From positions 21,390,001 to 21,454,000 of the forward strand of contig CM075101.1 of the NCBI GenBank assembly GCA_037576195.1: DNA of 64,000 nt, given 5' to 3'. The notes under the pieces were generated by a model that was not told the DNA's origin, made no database searches, and worked only from the letters and a program-made list of their open reading frames with translations. Every line of letters starts with the position of its first letter. Position 1 is the first letter of the stretch. The DNA is from Phytoseiulus persimilis (Eukaryota > Arthropoda > Arachnida > Mesostigmata > Phytoseiidae). The translations under genes were made by a program, and so were the position numbers. This document shows, piece by piece, positions 10,228 to 22,491 of the stretch.

Positions 10228-11821
10228 ATGAGCCGATCAAACTCAGAGAAAGAGCCAATTTGTCGAGAACGTAGGCTCTGTGCGTACATGCACAGAGTTT
10301 GCCAGTTACCACGGATCAGCGGCAGGAAATACTGTCTCCGCCATATTCTCGAGGACCGGGACTCCCCGTACAAACAATGTCACTACACGCATCCTACCAC
10401 TCAGCGTAAATGTCGATATCCGGCGGCGAAAACAGACCGACGCGAGTACCTCTGCAAGCTGCATGTAAACAAAAACAAAAAAAATGTCAAGCGTGTGATG
10501 CCGCTGAACGAAACCCCGCACAAGGTTTTCGAAGCGCTCGAGATCTACTGTCAGAAGCCAGAACACAACTCTCAGATGGCGACTACATCACGATCAACTC
10601 TGAAATTTTTCGATCCGGATAGCGATCAGGAGCCAGCCATGATAGAAAACTGTTACATATACGACGGCGACAGCGATGCCGAAAGCGTCGACGACGATAT
10701 CACCGACTCGAAAAAAAACGCGGGCTTCTACACGGCCGAGGAAGCGGCGAAAATAGCTCTGGACAAGATGCAACGTCTACAAACGCTGTATCTAGAACAG
10801 TTCCAGAGACTTCGCTACGTATACGAGGAACGCAAACGAGATTTCTTCTATCGGAAGCAGTTCGAGAAGAGTAACATGGGTAAAGAGTTCATGAGCCCTC
10901 GAGACGAACGGCTCTACCGACGCTACGTCGCTTATAAGAACTATCGCCGCTCTCATGGTTTAGAGGCTATACTGAAGCATAAAATGAAAGTGAAACGGAA
11001 GATGATGGAGGAGCAGCGCCAGTACCCCGTACAGAAAACTGCGGTAGAAGTGTGTGTCACAGAAGATTGTCGCAGGACGCGGATTCCATTTTCCGAATAC
11101 TGCGCGCGTCACATACTCAACGACACTCAGCAGAAACTATTCAAAGCTTGTGCGGTCGATGGTTGCACCGAACCTGTCTACAAGATATGCGGGCGCGATA
11201 CGTGCCCGGAACACGTGCCTCTGGAGTTCGACACGCAGAAACTCGTCGAAGAATCATTGCCCGAAGGTGTTGAAATCAGAGAAGAACCTCGGGAGCGTTT
11301 TGACGGAATCGATGATCTCGCCGCTCTCGGATTGGACGCTGTTGATCCAGGAAGCTTATTCGGCCTCAACCATAGCGGTGAGTATCCTTCTCCAGTCTCA
11401 TTGACTTCCAAAATCCGCCCCTCCAGAGAATGCAGTAGAAACTCGTTACAATGAATACCGTTCCGGCGGGCATCACTCGACGAGCCAGCTTCACTTGCAC
11501 CTTGAGGCGGCCTACCTCTCTAACAAAGTTAAAGATCTTCCGTTACATCGGAAGATCTTGGCGAAATCCCATCGAAATTATCCACCAGTCCCGTAGGGTT
11601 TTATAGGGATTTAAAGGGATTGTTCTGCACCAGACCCGCATAGAATTATATTATATATCTTTCGCTTCGCAGGTATATCCGTCACTGCAGAAGGTGATGA
11701 ATCAACGGATTCTGCTACATCCGACAACGGGCTCCCAACAGACACTGCGCTCTATGACGAAGATCTCTTCAATCCTCAACCGGGCCCGAGTCGGATAGTT
11801 GATGAGCGGATGAATGAATGA
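10228..11821 (+). CDS. KANSL2: KAT8 regulatory NSL complex subunit 2
   Basis: Exon 1 10228-11377 and exon 2 11673-11821 join in phase 1 (AGCG/GTGAGT to TTCGCAG/GT), giving 432 residues. There are two Cys/His clusters of the KANSL2 type (potential DNA-binding/zinc domains). The N-terminal one is at about 12-80, with CQLPRISGRKYCLRH and KCRYP ... YLCKLH. The second is at about 275-332, with CRRTRIPFSEYCARHIL, ACAVDGC and CGRDTCPEH. A basic coiled segment (about 175-265) lies between them. KANSL2 is a core subunit of the MOF-containing NSL histone H4 acetyltransferase complex in the nucleus and also at mitochondria. The last exon is acidic and Ser/Thr-rich. AATAAA follows 20 nt after the stop. 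Confidence 0.92.
11532..11559. repeat. Perfect 11-bp stem hairpin in the KANSL2 intron
   Basis: AAGATCTTCCG and CGGAAGATCTT flank a 6-nt loop inside the 295-nt intron. It may only be a foldback relic. Confidence 0.6.
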
Positions 11822-11840
11822 GAGAGCTCTCGTCGTTCGG

Positions 11841-11846
11841 AATAAA
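11841..11846 (+). terminator. Polyadenylation signal of KANSL2
   Basis: AATAAA starts 20 nt downstream of the KANSL2 stop codon. Confidence 0.6.
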
Positions 11847-13114
11847 TGTGTTCATGTACAATGACCATAGTTATCGGTTGAAGTTATCTCCTCGCTATCA
11901 GTTGGATAGCAGATAGCGCCCCATAGAGTCCGAGAAGGTTGTGAAATAGACTTAGACACTGTAATATAAGAATGGCGAGCACCGAGCGAACATGCTGTTC
12001 ATTCGGCGGGAACACATTCGAGCATGTGATCATAGCGCGTATTGATAACCGCGTGAGACTTTTCGCGTGAAAAAGGATGATTCAAAGACAGAGATTGAGA
12101 TATCCGGAGTTCGGGTCGCCTCTGAACACAACCGGGCGGCAGTTGAGTGGCAGAATGTATATTTAGGTGATATTTTGTCTTCGAAATAATTCCCCCACGG
12201 ACCGCTGTCAAAGATCCGAATCTCACGGTCGAAGCAAGACAGTTGAGGCAGGAGCATTTTTGTATTTTCGCAGTTCTCTCCGAACTTCATTCATGTCTGA
12301 TTTTGTTGAGCCCTGTACAGAAGGTATGTAAATCTGATAAGATAGATATATGAGGCACGCCCAAGGTGTCCCGCAGAGCGTCAAGCGCTGCTGGGAATTG
12401 TGATAGCAGGGACAAATAAAATCTACGGGGAATCCAGACGGCTCTTGTGTTTTACTCCTCCTCAACCGTGGACTCTTGGCCCTGTCTAGCCGGTTCTCGT
12501 TTCCGGCTGCGGTGTGACTATTTGACAGCGTCGAGCTAACTCCAAGAAAGAAAGGGAACAGAGACCGATCTCGAGAACTCCTGCTCATGTGGAGAAGTCA
12601 ATTCTCATTCGGTGATCACCGGAATTTCAAATTCTCCCCTCTGCTCTAACATGTAATCTGAATGAGCGGAGCTGTGTAGCCGATTTCCCGAGTATCAAGC
12701 CCTGTCCTCACCAACTAGAATCGCCTAACCTTACCGTTCCTAGAATGATCCGCAGCTGGATGTGTGCATTGTTGAGAGTGAGATGTAACTTCGGATAGGC
12801 TGCCCTTGAAACCGCATCCCCCACAGAGGTAAACAGTCTGCAAGCGAATGATACACGTTGTTTGAGACCGAATTTCTAGCAGCGGTTACGCCGCCCGGAA
12901 GAGCATGCAGAGCTTCGGGAATAATCGCCCACGGGAAGCCAACACAAAGAAAATCACCCCGCAATTATAAATCGTCTGATACTGGCTCAATTTTCCGTCA
13001 CTCGTATTTACGGGGGCGACAGCCGGGGGAGGTGTCTTTGATATTATTGTATCACCACCGCAATTACGTCGCGACACCTCATGTGCTCGTTGCTGGAGCT
13101 CTGAAGCACGCACT

Positions 13115-13159
13115 CAGCTCTTCCATTCCTTGTGGAACAGGAAAGGAGTGGAAGAGCTG
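13115..13159. repeat. Near-perfect short hairpin
   Basis: Arms 13115-13131 and 13143-13159 pair at 16 of 17 positions around an 11-nt loop. Confidence 0.6.
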
Positions 13160-13435
13160 TTCGAATGAGAGTTCACATGAACGTCGGAGAGCCAGGCAGG
13201 GAGTGCACATAGTTCGTTCTTCGGGCTCCGGACCAGTTGACTGGGGAGTCGATTTGACAGGGAACTTTTTCCTCACCGTCAGGACCCTCGTCGAGAGAGA
13301 AAACACGTCTATTCCCAACTTCGAGCGAACGGGAGTTCCGAATTGCGATTGAATGTCCTTGTCATAACGCCCAGTCTCAACCCTCGGCTGCACACACCAT
13401 GACAGAAGAGGAACGTTTCAAAAGCGGTAGATGAC

Positions 13436-13825
13436 ATTTCGGCCCCAAGACTTTCCGGGTCCGAGTCTATTCGGCCTTCGAAATCTCGGCCCGAACTCGC
13501 TCGCGATCTCCGGATTCCAGGCAGTGGCGGAGGGCCCCTGTCAGTCGTTATGGTTAGTGAATACTGCCCATTGTATCGCGACTGGAGACCTCTATCATCT
13601 AACGCTGCGGCTGCCTGTGAGGGGCTCCATTTGGAATAAACGGGTCCTGTGTGGGTCTACGGTTTGAAGGAGCCTTACTTTCAGACGCCTGCCGAGGTTG
13701 AAGCATGAGATCCTGAGAACAATGAAGAGTCTCTATACAGATGAGCGGTCTGAGCATCATCTGTAGTCTCATGGAAAGTCTTGCGGTCAAAACGTCTCGC
13801 AGTTCGAAAGTCTTGGGGCCGAAAT
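13436..13825. repeat. Foldback/inverted-repeat element
   Basis: A perfect 20-bp inverted repeat (ATTTCGGCCCCAAGACTTTC at 13436-13455, its complement at 13806-13825) encloses 350 bp. Partial pairing continues outside (ACGTTTC near 13413, GAAACGT near 13835). It is likely a non-autonomous foldback or the ends of an old DNA transposon. Confidence 0.55.
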
Positions 13826-16800
13826 CTCCGGGCCGAAACGTCTTGATTCCTCCGAAAAGATATAGTGAGGAACTCTTTCAGGGACGAGCTTCATCGACCG
13901 GAGCCAGATGTCGACCCCTCGAAGCTCTCGGTGCGCGTTTATCATGCACCGCGGACGGCAGTGTCTTGCACTCAGCGAATGAGTTAGCCCCCTTGGCAGC
14001 CAGCAGAGCCTCCCTGCGACGAAACATGGCAACAACATTAGCGCCTCGAGAAAAGGTCAAATTTCCAAAGCCGTTCGGAGAACGTGAAGCGGCTGCGGGT
14101 CGTTCTTTGATCAAAGACGACCCTCGAGCGCTCCTGAAGATCCATTCAGCATCGCAGATTCGAGTCGGACATCGTGCCCTGCGCGTGCACATCGATCGAG
14201 TCGAGAGTAAGTGAATTGGACGGCGTTTTTGGCCAATAATAACCAGTCCATTCCGGGCCAGGATTGTAGAGTGATAGGCCACGAGAAATTCGTATACGTA
14301 TAAGTCCTTTTCAGCGTCCTCGTGGGCGATCAGGGAGCGGCTCTTTGACACACTTGACACACGTCCTGAAACATTTGACTGAACATCCGAACCATGCCAG
14401 TTCACTGAGGAATTGCAGTCGATTCGCATTTCCAATTGCCGAGGGAAACAAAAGAGAAATTCCCACGTCTTCCCATTTCACTCAGGCCGCTACTTCTCGG
14501 AGATCTCAGAGGGAAGACTCTTCTATTGAGAAGAATGCGAGAGGTTGCTTCTGAACGGTACATGATACTTCGGTCCCAAAAGGTGGCGCCCATTCCTGCA
14601 GGGTCCTCATGTTTATACTTGTATTTTTCATGGTTCCCAAGATTTCATGTAAGCGCCGGCCGCGAGAAACAGCCTTGCCTCTCTCCTCTGAACTCCAGTA
14701 TTCATCTGAGAATCGAATTTCTGGCTCGAATTCGCATGTGGATGTTGTTGCCCTTGCAACGGTATCAGTATCACAGAAGCCCAGGGAGGAAAGACCTGAG
14801 AGAATCATGATTGTAGCTCGCGTTCTGTCTCCTCACAACTCGCCCCGGCCAACGAAATCGAAGCATAGTTGTCTTCATTGGAAACATTGATATACACGGA
14901 GACGCTGAGTTCATTTCCGAACTCAGGCTGCCGCGAGAGCTGTGATTCCGATCGCTGTGAATTTCAGTCCTACGAGTGCCCGGGCAGTAGGCTTCCCCCG
15001 ATGGCAGCCGGGGAGCCGACGAGCGGTTCTCAGTTCCTTGGAATGCAAGGCAAGAAGCTGAAATGACTCGGAATGTCTTACCATTTCGGACGAGGATTTG
15101 AGCTCTGAGTTCGGATAAGAGCTCATATTGGAAGAATGAACAACCTGGATCAGAATCTCAACTTTTTCGCCCAAACGGTCACAATCTCAGAACCTCACCG
15201 GGGACCACACCAGTAGCAGAAACCGTTATTTTCTCGGACGAATGGCGAGTTGGAGGCGTGCAGCAAGAAACTCCGCCATGGCGAGTTGAGCGGCGGTATG
15301 GGTTATTTGTACAAAGAGTAAACTGAGAACTCAATGCAAGAGCAGAACTGTGTGTGGCGACAATCAGAGTGATCTTTATTGTGACCCAGGTATCGGAAGT
15401 GTTGATTCACATCCGTATTCTAACCCCACAGGACGCGTTTCCAGTGGATAAGTGGGTTTCGACCGAGAGCCGGCCGCTGCGCGCTCTATCCTGTGAACCA
15501 GGGTACTCCAAGCGCCTCATAATAGTTTAAACGGAGGTTTGCTCGTGTCGCTCCGCTCATCGAGAGGGGACCCTGACTGAGTCCATCGGATCGTCGCGCC
15601 TTGATCCTGTAGTGCAATGGTTTCTGGGCCTGCTTGCTTCGCTCGCTCCGATTCGGATTCGAGCGCGCTTGCGGTGGCGGATTTTTTCAGTCTGCTACAG
15701 CCGAAAGCAAGGCGCCGAGTCGCCGCCCGCAACCCGCCAACGGTGGAATATGTACTCCTGAATTTTGGGTCGGATGTTTCGACCCAAAGTCTCGTTTCTT
15801 TGCTCCCTCAACCATCGCTAGCTACATTCATTGCAATTTTGCGCGATCGTGACGGAACCGCGAAATGATCTGGTTATTGATCGAGCACGTTTCTGAAATC
15901 CGTGAGGAAAGAAATCAACTCCGAGCCCTGGTTCTCTAACAGCATTAAGCAGATTTTCTGTCGATAATGGCGAAACTGTTTCCACTCGAGCGACCTCATG
16001 GAGAAAAGAACGTCGCTTGATGCAACATGCCGGAATATGCATCGAGCGATGCGGGAGCGATTTCTCTCGACCTGCCAGAGGAGTTTTTTCCGAAGAAATG
16101 TACTTCACTGGTATTCCCCACTTCATTAAACTAGGGCCATGGAGCTACAGCATCGAGAGCTCAATGCTAACGCAACTTCTCGCACAAACTAATCCCCTAA
16201 GTATGATGAAAGCGAGAAAGTCCGTCATGGATGGATTTTAGTTGGACTCAAGACTTTCATCCAGTTTCTGGGTCGCAGCCGACGCCGAGTCCACTCGACG
16301 CTGGCGCCGAGTCGACGCCGAGACTCAAATTTCCTGGAGACCTGAATGATCTGGCCACCAGAGTTCCAGAGATACTTACCCCTCGCTATTCCGCCAACAA
16401 GAAGGATGCCCCAGAAACTATTCTGATTTCAAGCGACCTCTCTCATCCGACCGGAACCGAAACTTCGAGATCTGCCTTAATCGCACAGGCTGGAATTGAT
16501 AGCTCTCTTACCATGCATGAAGATATTTCTTCACAGCGACACCGTTCCCGAGCCATGTACGTACTCAATGAGTCATCCAGGAGTGCTACGTGATTCTAAG
16601 CTCGACTGAGGATCAGTGCTACGACACTCCGTTTCCACAGGAAACCTTTTGTTAACCACGAACTCATATGATGACTCATATGGCCACAGTCAAAATCTGC
16701 CGAGTTACCTTTTCGAATTCAGATGACTATAAAAATATCATCGAATGCTGGCGATTGTCGCAAGCACTGCCGTGATTGTGTGTCTAGTCTTCGCCTCGGG

Positions 16801-16997
16801 TACGGCGGAGATAGCCGTTCATGATGCCATGGAGATTTTTGATTCCTCTCGAGTGATCCTGATGTCGACTGTTGGACATCGAGGTTCGCCCTGGTTTCTG
16901 AAACATATCGTGTGAGTGCATTCGCGGGAATCAGTACCAGGTCTGGACTCCAGAGCCCTCGACCTCGGGCTGAGGCGTTATACATCAGTCATCAATA

Positions 16998-17742
16998 GAG
17001 ACGCCATATGACCGGACATTCTTCTCATGAAAACCGGATATAGTCCGGACAGGACATCAGTGCCGCAACCGGACATCGAACCGGACCTTTTAAGATCCAC
17101 CGATTCATATGACAGGAAGGGGCTCAAGCCTCGATATGTTTTCCTCATTCCATGCAGCATTGATGAGTCTCAAGTACTAGGATGAGCAGTCAGAGTGAAC
17201 TCCACTCTCTCTTCAAATATATCCATCATCTGCTCCTGTTAGCACCGGGTTCTTTAGTCGAGATCTTCTCCGTATTCGAGTACCCAGAGGGCCTTCGCTC
17301 GGAGGATTTCCCGACAAAATGTAATTCGGACATGGAGGAGCGTATTTTCCAGTTTTTTCTTTCGCTGGAAATAAGTCTTTGCGTGGGAAACTAACGCTTC
17401 GAGTCCGCCACGGGGGATGCTCGCTCTGCTCTCGCAGTGGCTGGCGCGGGCAATTTTCTCCGCGAACCGACGAAACAGTGGTCTGCGAAGACGGCGTTCA
17501 ACCTTCCGCGGGCGTGATGCGCTCTCACACGGTAAATGCTCTCCAGAGCCGGACATTTGCTCCCGGGAAGGCTTGGAATCGAACTGGGTTTCCTTCGATC
17601 TCTCAAGAGTGGAAAATTATCTTCTTGGATCCCAAACCTCGGACATTTTCTCCAAAATCTCAGAATCCGGACATTTCCCCCTGAAATACCGGAAACCGGA
17701 CAAATCGGACGGACAAGGACATGTGCGGTCAAATGGCGTCTC
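16998..17742. mobile_element. MITE, about 745 bp, with TA target duplication
   Basis: Both ends read GAGACGCCATNTGACCNNACAT inward (20 of 22 identical) and each is bordered by TA (16996-16997 and 17743-17744), which points to a Tc1/mariner-type insertion. Subterminal CCGGAC/CCGGACAT words are repeated at both ends (about 17010-17095 and 17550-17715). There is no transposase frame, so the element is non-autonomous. Confidence 0.7.
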
Positions 17743-18114
17743 TAGTCATGAGTCTCCTAGCCTTGATGTACGGTTTGAGACGCATTTCGACGTTTCTCAG
17801 CCCGGGTGATTTTCCAGAACACTTCGAGAGTGGAGGTAATTCTCTCCCATTGAGAGTAGGGGTTTAATTTAATCGGGTACTTCCCCATAGATTCCTTGAG
17901 AAATCTGTCGTCGAGAGTTTCTCTCTTCACCTCCTTCATCCTCTAGCGTCAGCTCACAAATTTGATTCCTCAGTAGTATGTGTGGAACGCAAGCTCGTTG
18001 CCTGAATCTCGTGACCGATTATCGAGGGAAACAGCTTCAGAAGCTCAGTTAGAGGATAGAGGAGGGGGAGAGAGAAACTTTTGACGACAGAATCCTTGAA
18101 GAGCCCATACAAAA

Positions 18115-18570
18115 CTAACCGATTTCATGAGCTTCAACCCCAGACCCCCGCCATAATGTTCTTGCCATTTCCTCGTGAGTGGGTAACGTCCATTGAAGCT
18201 TGGAAATCTCGAACTTGAGGACAGTCAACAGACATCGAGCCTGCGCTGCAAGCTTTCCTCGTGTTTTTAAAATTCCACCCGGTACCGATTTTCCCATCAC
18301 GCTCGTGATGGTGACTAGCTCAAGCATATGGCGCGGTCGCCGCAAATTTTCATCATTGAAAATCACAACCGTTCCCTGTGGTCTTCGCTCAAGAGCTTGC
18401 TCGATCAGCACCAGCTGCTTCTCATCCTGAGAGCATCGTGCTCGAGTTTTGTGGGCTGAGTTCGAATGCCAAAGAACTCGAACGGCTACCGCAAGGATAC
18501 GAGCATGGAGCCGGCCTTCAAGAGCACACGAGGTTCTCGTGAAAGACGTCGTGGGCCTGATGGTCGACAC
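18115..18570 (-). pseudogene. Probable BEL/Pao retrotransposon relic (integrase C-terminal, DUF5641-like)
   Basis: The minus-strand frame contains GTVVIFNDENLRRPRHMLEL followed by a Gly/Val segment, LKTRGK and CLLTVLKFE. The order resembles the region after the Pao/BEL integrase core, where a VVLV..D.N.PR..W.LG..V block is followed by a VKT and RP...L.PLE block. The Trp and the Pro residues are lost and no other retroelement domains are found next to it, so it would be a decayed fragment. The resemblance is by eye only. Confidence 0.3.
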
Positions 18571-20063
18571 GCGGGGAAAGATTGGAATCCATTACGGAGA
18601 TCTTCAGGAAGGCAGAGATCCATACAGCGGACGGAGGAGATCTCGCGAGAGTCTGAAGGCATCTCAGACAGAGGCAGGCAAATGGGTTCTAGAACTGCTG
18701 GCCCACAATATAGCTCACACGAGACGACAGAACCTCAGGGCTGAAATCTATGCTTGGCCGGTGTTAGGCGAATGCGTTGTGAAGAATGAGTTGTGAAAAC
18801 ATTCTTCGGGGGTGTCATCAAAAGTCAGTCTCGTGGAGATCAGTCGACCTCGTTGTGGACACGATTTTTTTCCACCGGATCTCCTGTTTGAATCTTCAGC
18901 GAGCGGAGGCCCGCGAACACGTTCGTCAGCCTCAATAAGCCATTCGCAAGCCGGTGAAAAAACATATCCGAGCTCTTCATATCGCCCTGCACGCCCCGTC
19001 ACGGTAGGAAACGGTTCGGTCAAACGGACACAAAGAAACGATGTGACGAAGCATTGGAAGAGCAATGATGAAAGGACGTGGGCACGGAACTGTCCTTGCA
19101 CGCCGCCGGGTTCTTCGTGCGCGCTTCTCTCGTGCCCTTCAACGGGATTGACTCCGCGAAGCATTGAATGCAAAATAGAATGCCACTTGACGATTCCAAT
19201 GACGACATACGATTCGACCGCAGGACGAACACCTCGAGGAGTACGAAAGGGAGATGCCGAGGAAAATCGTAACATTTCGGTTCGCATGCCGCTAATTCTA
19301 TCGGTGTCGGCATCCCTCATTCTTATGGGACGCAACTCCGACGTTTCACTTCGAGTGCGAAAGAGACGCGGAGCATCACGCTAGTTCCAGGGTCCGCATC
19401 GTTAGGTCTCTTAGGTACCTCGGACGTTTTGGGCTCCGAGCTGGTTGGAGCTCCTGACTCGAAAATAGTGTTGTGGGCCCCAAATCGTCTATGATCGTTC
19501 GGCGTCTAGGGTCGTTTGAATCAACCTTCTGCAGAACAGGTTCGAGAGATTCCATGAAGCTCTGCTTTGATGCGCTTCGAGCAGGCGTCTTCGATCATCG
19601 ACGGAATCGCATGATCACCGCCCTGGACATCCCCCGGCTCAGAAGTGAGACAGTGAGTCGGATCGAGATCCGATTGGAACCATGACTGAACCAGACGGCT
19701 CTCAGTGAGAAAAATGAAGAACTCGGAGAAAACAAAGCCTTCTCGCTATCGAGAGAAATCTTGTTGGTCTTGCCGGTCATTTACAATGGAGAAACCACCA
19801 CCGCATTCGTTGACGAATGCTTTGCACGAGGACTTTGGATTCGCAGAACTCTCGAAACCGAGATGCGCATCATAAAAGGATTCGAATCGGAACATAGGCG
19901 ACCCAGCTCCGAGCTTGAATCCGCGAGTGATTGATGGATTCTGACGCGGATCTTTCGGCATTGGATCTGAGCCGCATGGGGTTGCTGCAGTTCCATGCTG
20001 TTTTCGCAAGCTGTTGGGGGCGTACGCAGCACCGGGTGAGTCTCTCTCTCTCATCGATCTCGC

Positions 20064-20069
20064 TATAAA
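20064..20069 (+). promoter_or_regulatory. TATA box of the chitin-binding protein gene
   Basis: TATAAA lies 59 nt before the ATG, with a CT-rich tract (20039-20052) upstream and an initiator-like TCACT near 20091, about 27 nt downstream. Confidence 0.65.
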
Positions 20070-20122
20070 AGCGTACACTTCCATGAGGAATCACTCGCAG
20101 TCACCACCAACACTCGGACACA

Positions 20123-20782
20123 ATGCTCGCCTTCCTCGCCCTCGCGCTGCCCGTGGCTTTGGCCCGTCCTCAAGGCGGATTCTTCCCGACCACCTCAACA
20201 ACGACTCAATCTCCGCAAGCCTCTCTGCTCGGTCTGTCAGCGTCCGCTGATACGGTGATCGAGCGCGCCATCGATATCGCGTTCTCCTGCGCTAACCGAC
20301 GCCTCGGTTACTACGCCGATGTTGTCAATGATTGCAAGGTCTTCCACATCTGCAATCCTGTGAACCTCCCTGACGGCCAGCAGGCTGTCATGCAGTACTC
20401 CTTCTTCTGCCCCGCCGACTCTTCCTTCGATCAGAAGGCCATGACTTGTGTCAAGGAGGTCTCCATTCCATGCGGTCACTCCGAGAGGTATTACCACGTC
20501 AACGATCAGATTGGCGTGTCAGAACTTACTGACATCCGTCGCCCACGCCCACAAGTCGCCTCGCCCGTCCACCACCAGCAACAGCAGCAACAGCAGCAAC
20601 AGTTCTTCCCCCAAATCCCGCAATCCAGCGTCGTTCAGCAGCCCAACAATTTCATCCCGAGCTACCCTCAACAGCAAGTCTTTCCTCAGACCTTCGGCCA
20701 GCCCATCGCTCAGCCCCAGAGCCTGTCGCAGTCCATTTTTTCTTCACCGACGTCCAGCCCAAACGTTGTCCGAGCCGGTTAG
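20123..20782 (+). CDS. Secreted chitin-binding protein, single CBM14/peritrophin-A domain (CPAP1-like)
   Basis: An intronless 219-residue protein. Residues 1-14 (MLAFLALALPVALA) form a signal peptide. One type-2 chitin-binding domain spans about 53-118, with the six-cysteine pattern FSC, NDC, HIC, FFC, MTC, IPC and the aromatic residues GYY and VFH between them. The tail (about 145-219) is Pro/Gln/Ser-rich with a run of nine Gln encoded by CAG/CAA. Single-domain proteins of this kind bind cuticular or gut chitin outside the cell. A TATA box upstream and AATAAA downstream complete a compact, probably stage- or tissue-specific gene. Confidence 0.9.
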   Translation: MLAFLALALPVALARPQGGFFPTTSTTTQSPQASLLGLSASADTVIERAIDIAFSCANRRLGYYADVVNDCKVFHICNPVNLPDGQQAVMQYSFFCPADSSFDQKAMTCVKEVSIPCGHSERYYHVNDQIGVSELTDIRRPRPQVASPVHHQQQQQQQQQFFPQIPQSSVVQQPNNFIPSYPQQQVFPQTFGQPIAQPQSLSQSIFSSPTSSPNVVRAG

Positions 20783-20875
20783 ACTTCCCGTCGATGCCCC
20801 GACTCAGCCTGCTGAGACGAGACCCGAGAGCTATTAGATGCGTGATTTCTGACTCAACCATTTAATCTGATGTCT

Positions 20876-20881
20876 AATAAA
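20876..20881 (+). terminator. Polyadenylation signal of the chitin-binding protein gene
   Basis: AATAAA lies 93 nt after the stop codon. Confidence 0.6.
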
Positions 20882-20899
20882 GCGAAGGTTCACTAAAAA

Positions 20900-22491
20900 T
20901 GCCGATTCGATCTCGCAACTTCTCTGGGAAGTTTCGCGTGAGCTGCCGCGCCTATTTCGTATCAAGCACGAGCGTACCTGGGAAGAAGGCCGCCCTTCTC
21001 CTCCACTTACGAGATTTCTGCGAAAAAAGCTATTGTGCGTGGCTTCGTACAACTAATCGACTATCAGGAGATATGCCACAACTTTGGTATGGAAAGTTTG
21101 GAGTACATTTTTTTTCATTCCCATCGCGTTTTCAGCCTTAATAATGTACCTCAGAGTACAAACGTCCGAGCTTTAGGGATTGCGAATTCATGTAGGGCTT
21201 ACTCCATGTCGAAGCTACCTAAAGATGGGACCCAAGAAGCCTAAGCTTCAAGAAGTCACTTCTTGAGGACGGCTTCTGATTTTTCAGTCCCCGCGCAGCT
21301 TCCAGGCGAGTGAGCTCACAGAGTTCTCAGCTCGAACGGCTAGCCAAAGTTGATAATAAATCTTCAACGAAAATGAAGGAAAATCTACCCTAGGAGTAAG
21401 TTGCCGGTGTTCTCGAACAATCTGAAGATCGGAGCACCGTATTGACGAGAAGATTCTCAAGGCTGTACCTGAGCTCGAAAAATGTATTTTGTTGTTCGGG
21501 GTCGTGATGAGGAGGAGTTTCTCTCGAAACGAGATACAGGAGTGCGCGGTTATTGATGAAGCTACTATATCGCTAATATTGATCGTTGAGTGCCTTGCGA
21601 GACGTGTATAATTATTGGCTAGAATGTAAACTCTCAGTTTGTTCTCACGATCACTCATATTAGGTGAAGTGTGTACCTCAGCGACGCATCGAGTGGAATA
21701 AGCTCAGATTGGCTCCCACTGCTGAGGTGAGATCTGGAGATATCTTTGCGGAGTTCTGTTGGAAATCTCGCATTTTTAGACAGAATCTCTCGAAAAAAAG
21801 TCAGGAGCCAGAACGCCGCCCCAAGATGCGTGCACCGCAGCCCCCTCGCCACCAGGTAGCCCGGATTGATATGTTTTCGTCGAACGACGGTCACTAGTCA
21901 GTGTCGACTGAGGGCAGTTGGGCTGATTCGAGTTTGGAGAGGGGAGGGGGTTGCCTGGAGCTGCTCTCATCGAGGAATGGAGGGGAAATTGGAAAACAAA
22001 CGCATCGATCGTGTTGACGGTGGATGCAGTGGCGTAATAAATATTGGGAAGGGTGGATTGAATTCTACTCTGATGGACGAAATTGTTCCGAAGAGATTCA
22101 GTGGTATCAGAAAAATCTTCACAGGCTTGAAAAACATGTTGATCGCGTCATGAAGAGATCGTAACGATGAACGTATTCCTCATCGCCATCATCCCTGGTA
22201 CCCCCTGGGTGGATTGCAGTTGGATCCAACAAAGATATCAATTGAGTTGGATCGTTCCGGTGTTGAGTTCCTGGATAAACGGCTCGACTTCGCAAGAGAT
22301 TGAAACCGACGCTTCATCTCGCAAAACCGGCTGCCTGTTTCAAAATTCCCGCCGAAAGTTGGTCATCATGGCGTCCTTCATACGTTCGAAATCATGAAAA
22401 AGCCTTGCTGAGGATTTACTCAACAATCGCGTGTCGACGCTTCAAGAAACGCCCTTAGAGAATTTCTTAAGATCCAATGTCCCTCTCTCTG
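20900..22491. other. Intergenic, 1.6 kb
   Basis: No supported gene. A minus-strand ATG frame of 124 codons (21284-21658) has no recognisable motif. A 9-bp perfect palindrome (TCAAGAAGT and its complement around one C) lies at 21248-21266. Confidence 0.4.

Larger units (their letters stand above)
11850..20060. other. Gene-poor region of 8.2 kb with repeat relics
   Basis: No host gene is supported. It holds a hairpin (13115-13159), a foldback (13436-13825), a TA-flanked MITE (16998-17742) and a BEL/Pao-like relic near 18.1-18.5 kb, all listed separately. Longer frames here, such as 13741-14214 plus and 18748-19335 minus, show no motif I recognise. Confidence 0.5.

Noticed and set aside
16275-16325. 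Clustered GACGCCGAGTC words suggesting a CRISPR-like or tandem array
   Set aside because: Only three or four irregular, overlapping copies with no regular spacers; simple sequence drift explains them.
18748-19335. 195-codon minus-strand frame
   Set aside because: Arg/Ser/Pro-rich composition with another open frame opposite it (18812-19384), and no motif; typical of chance frames in GC-rich sequence.
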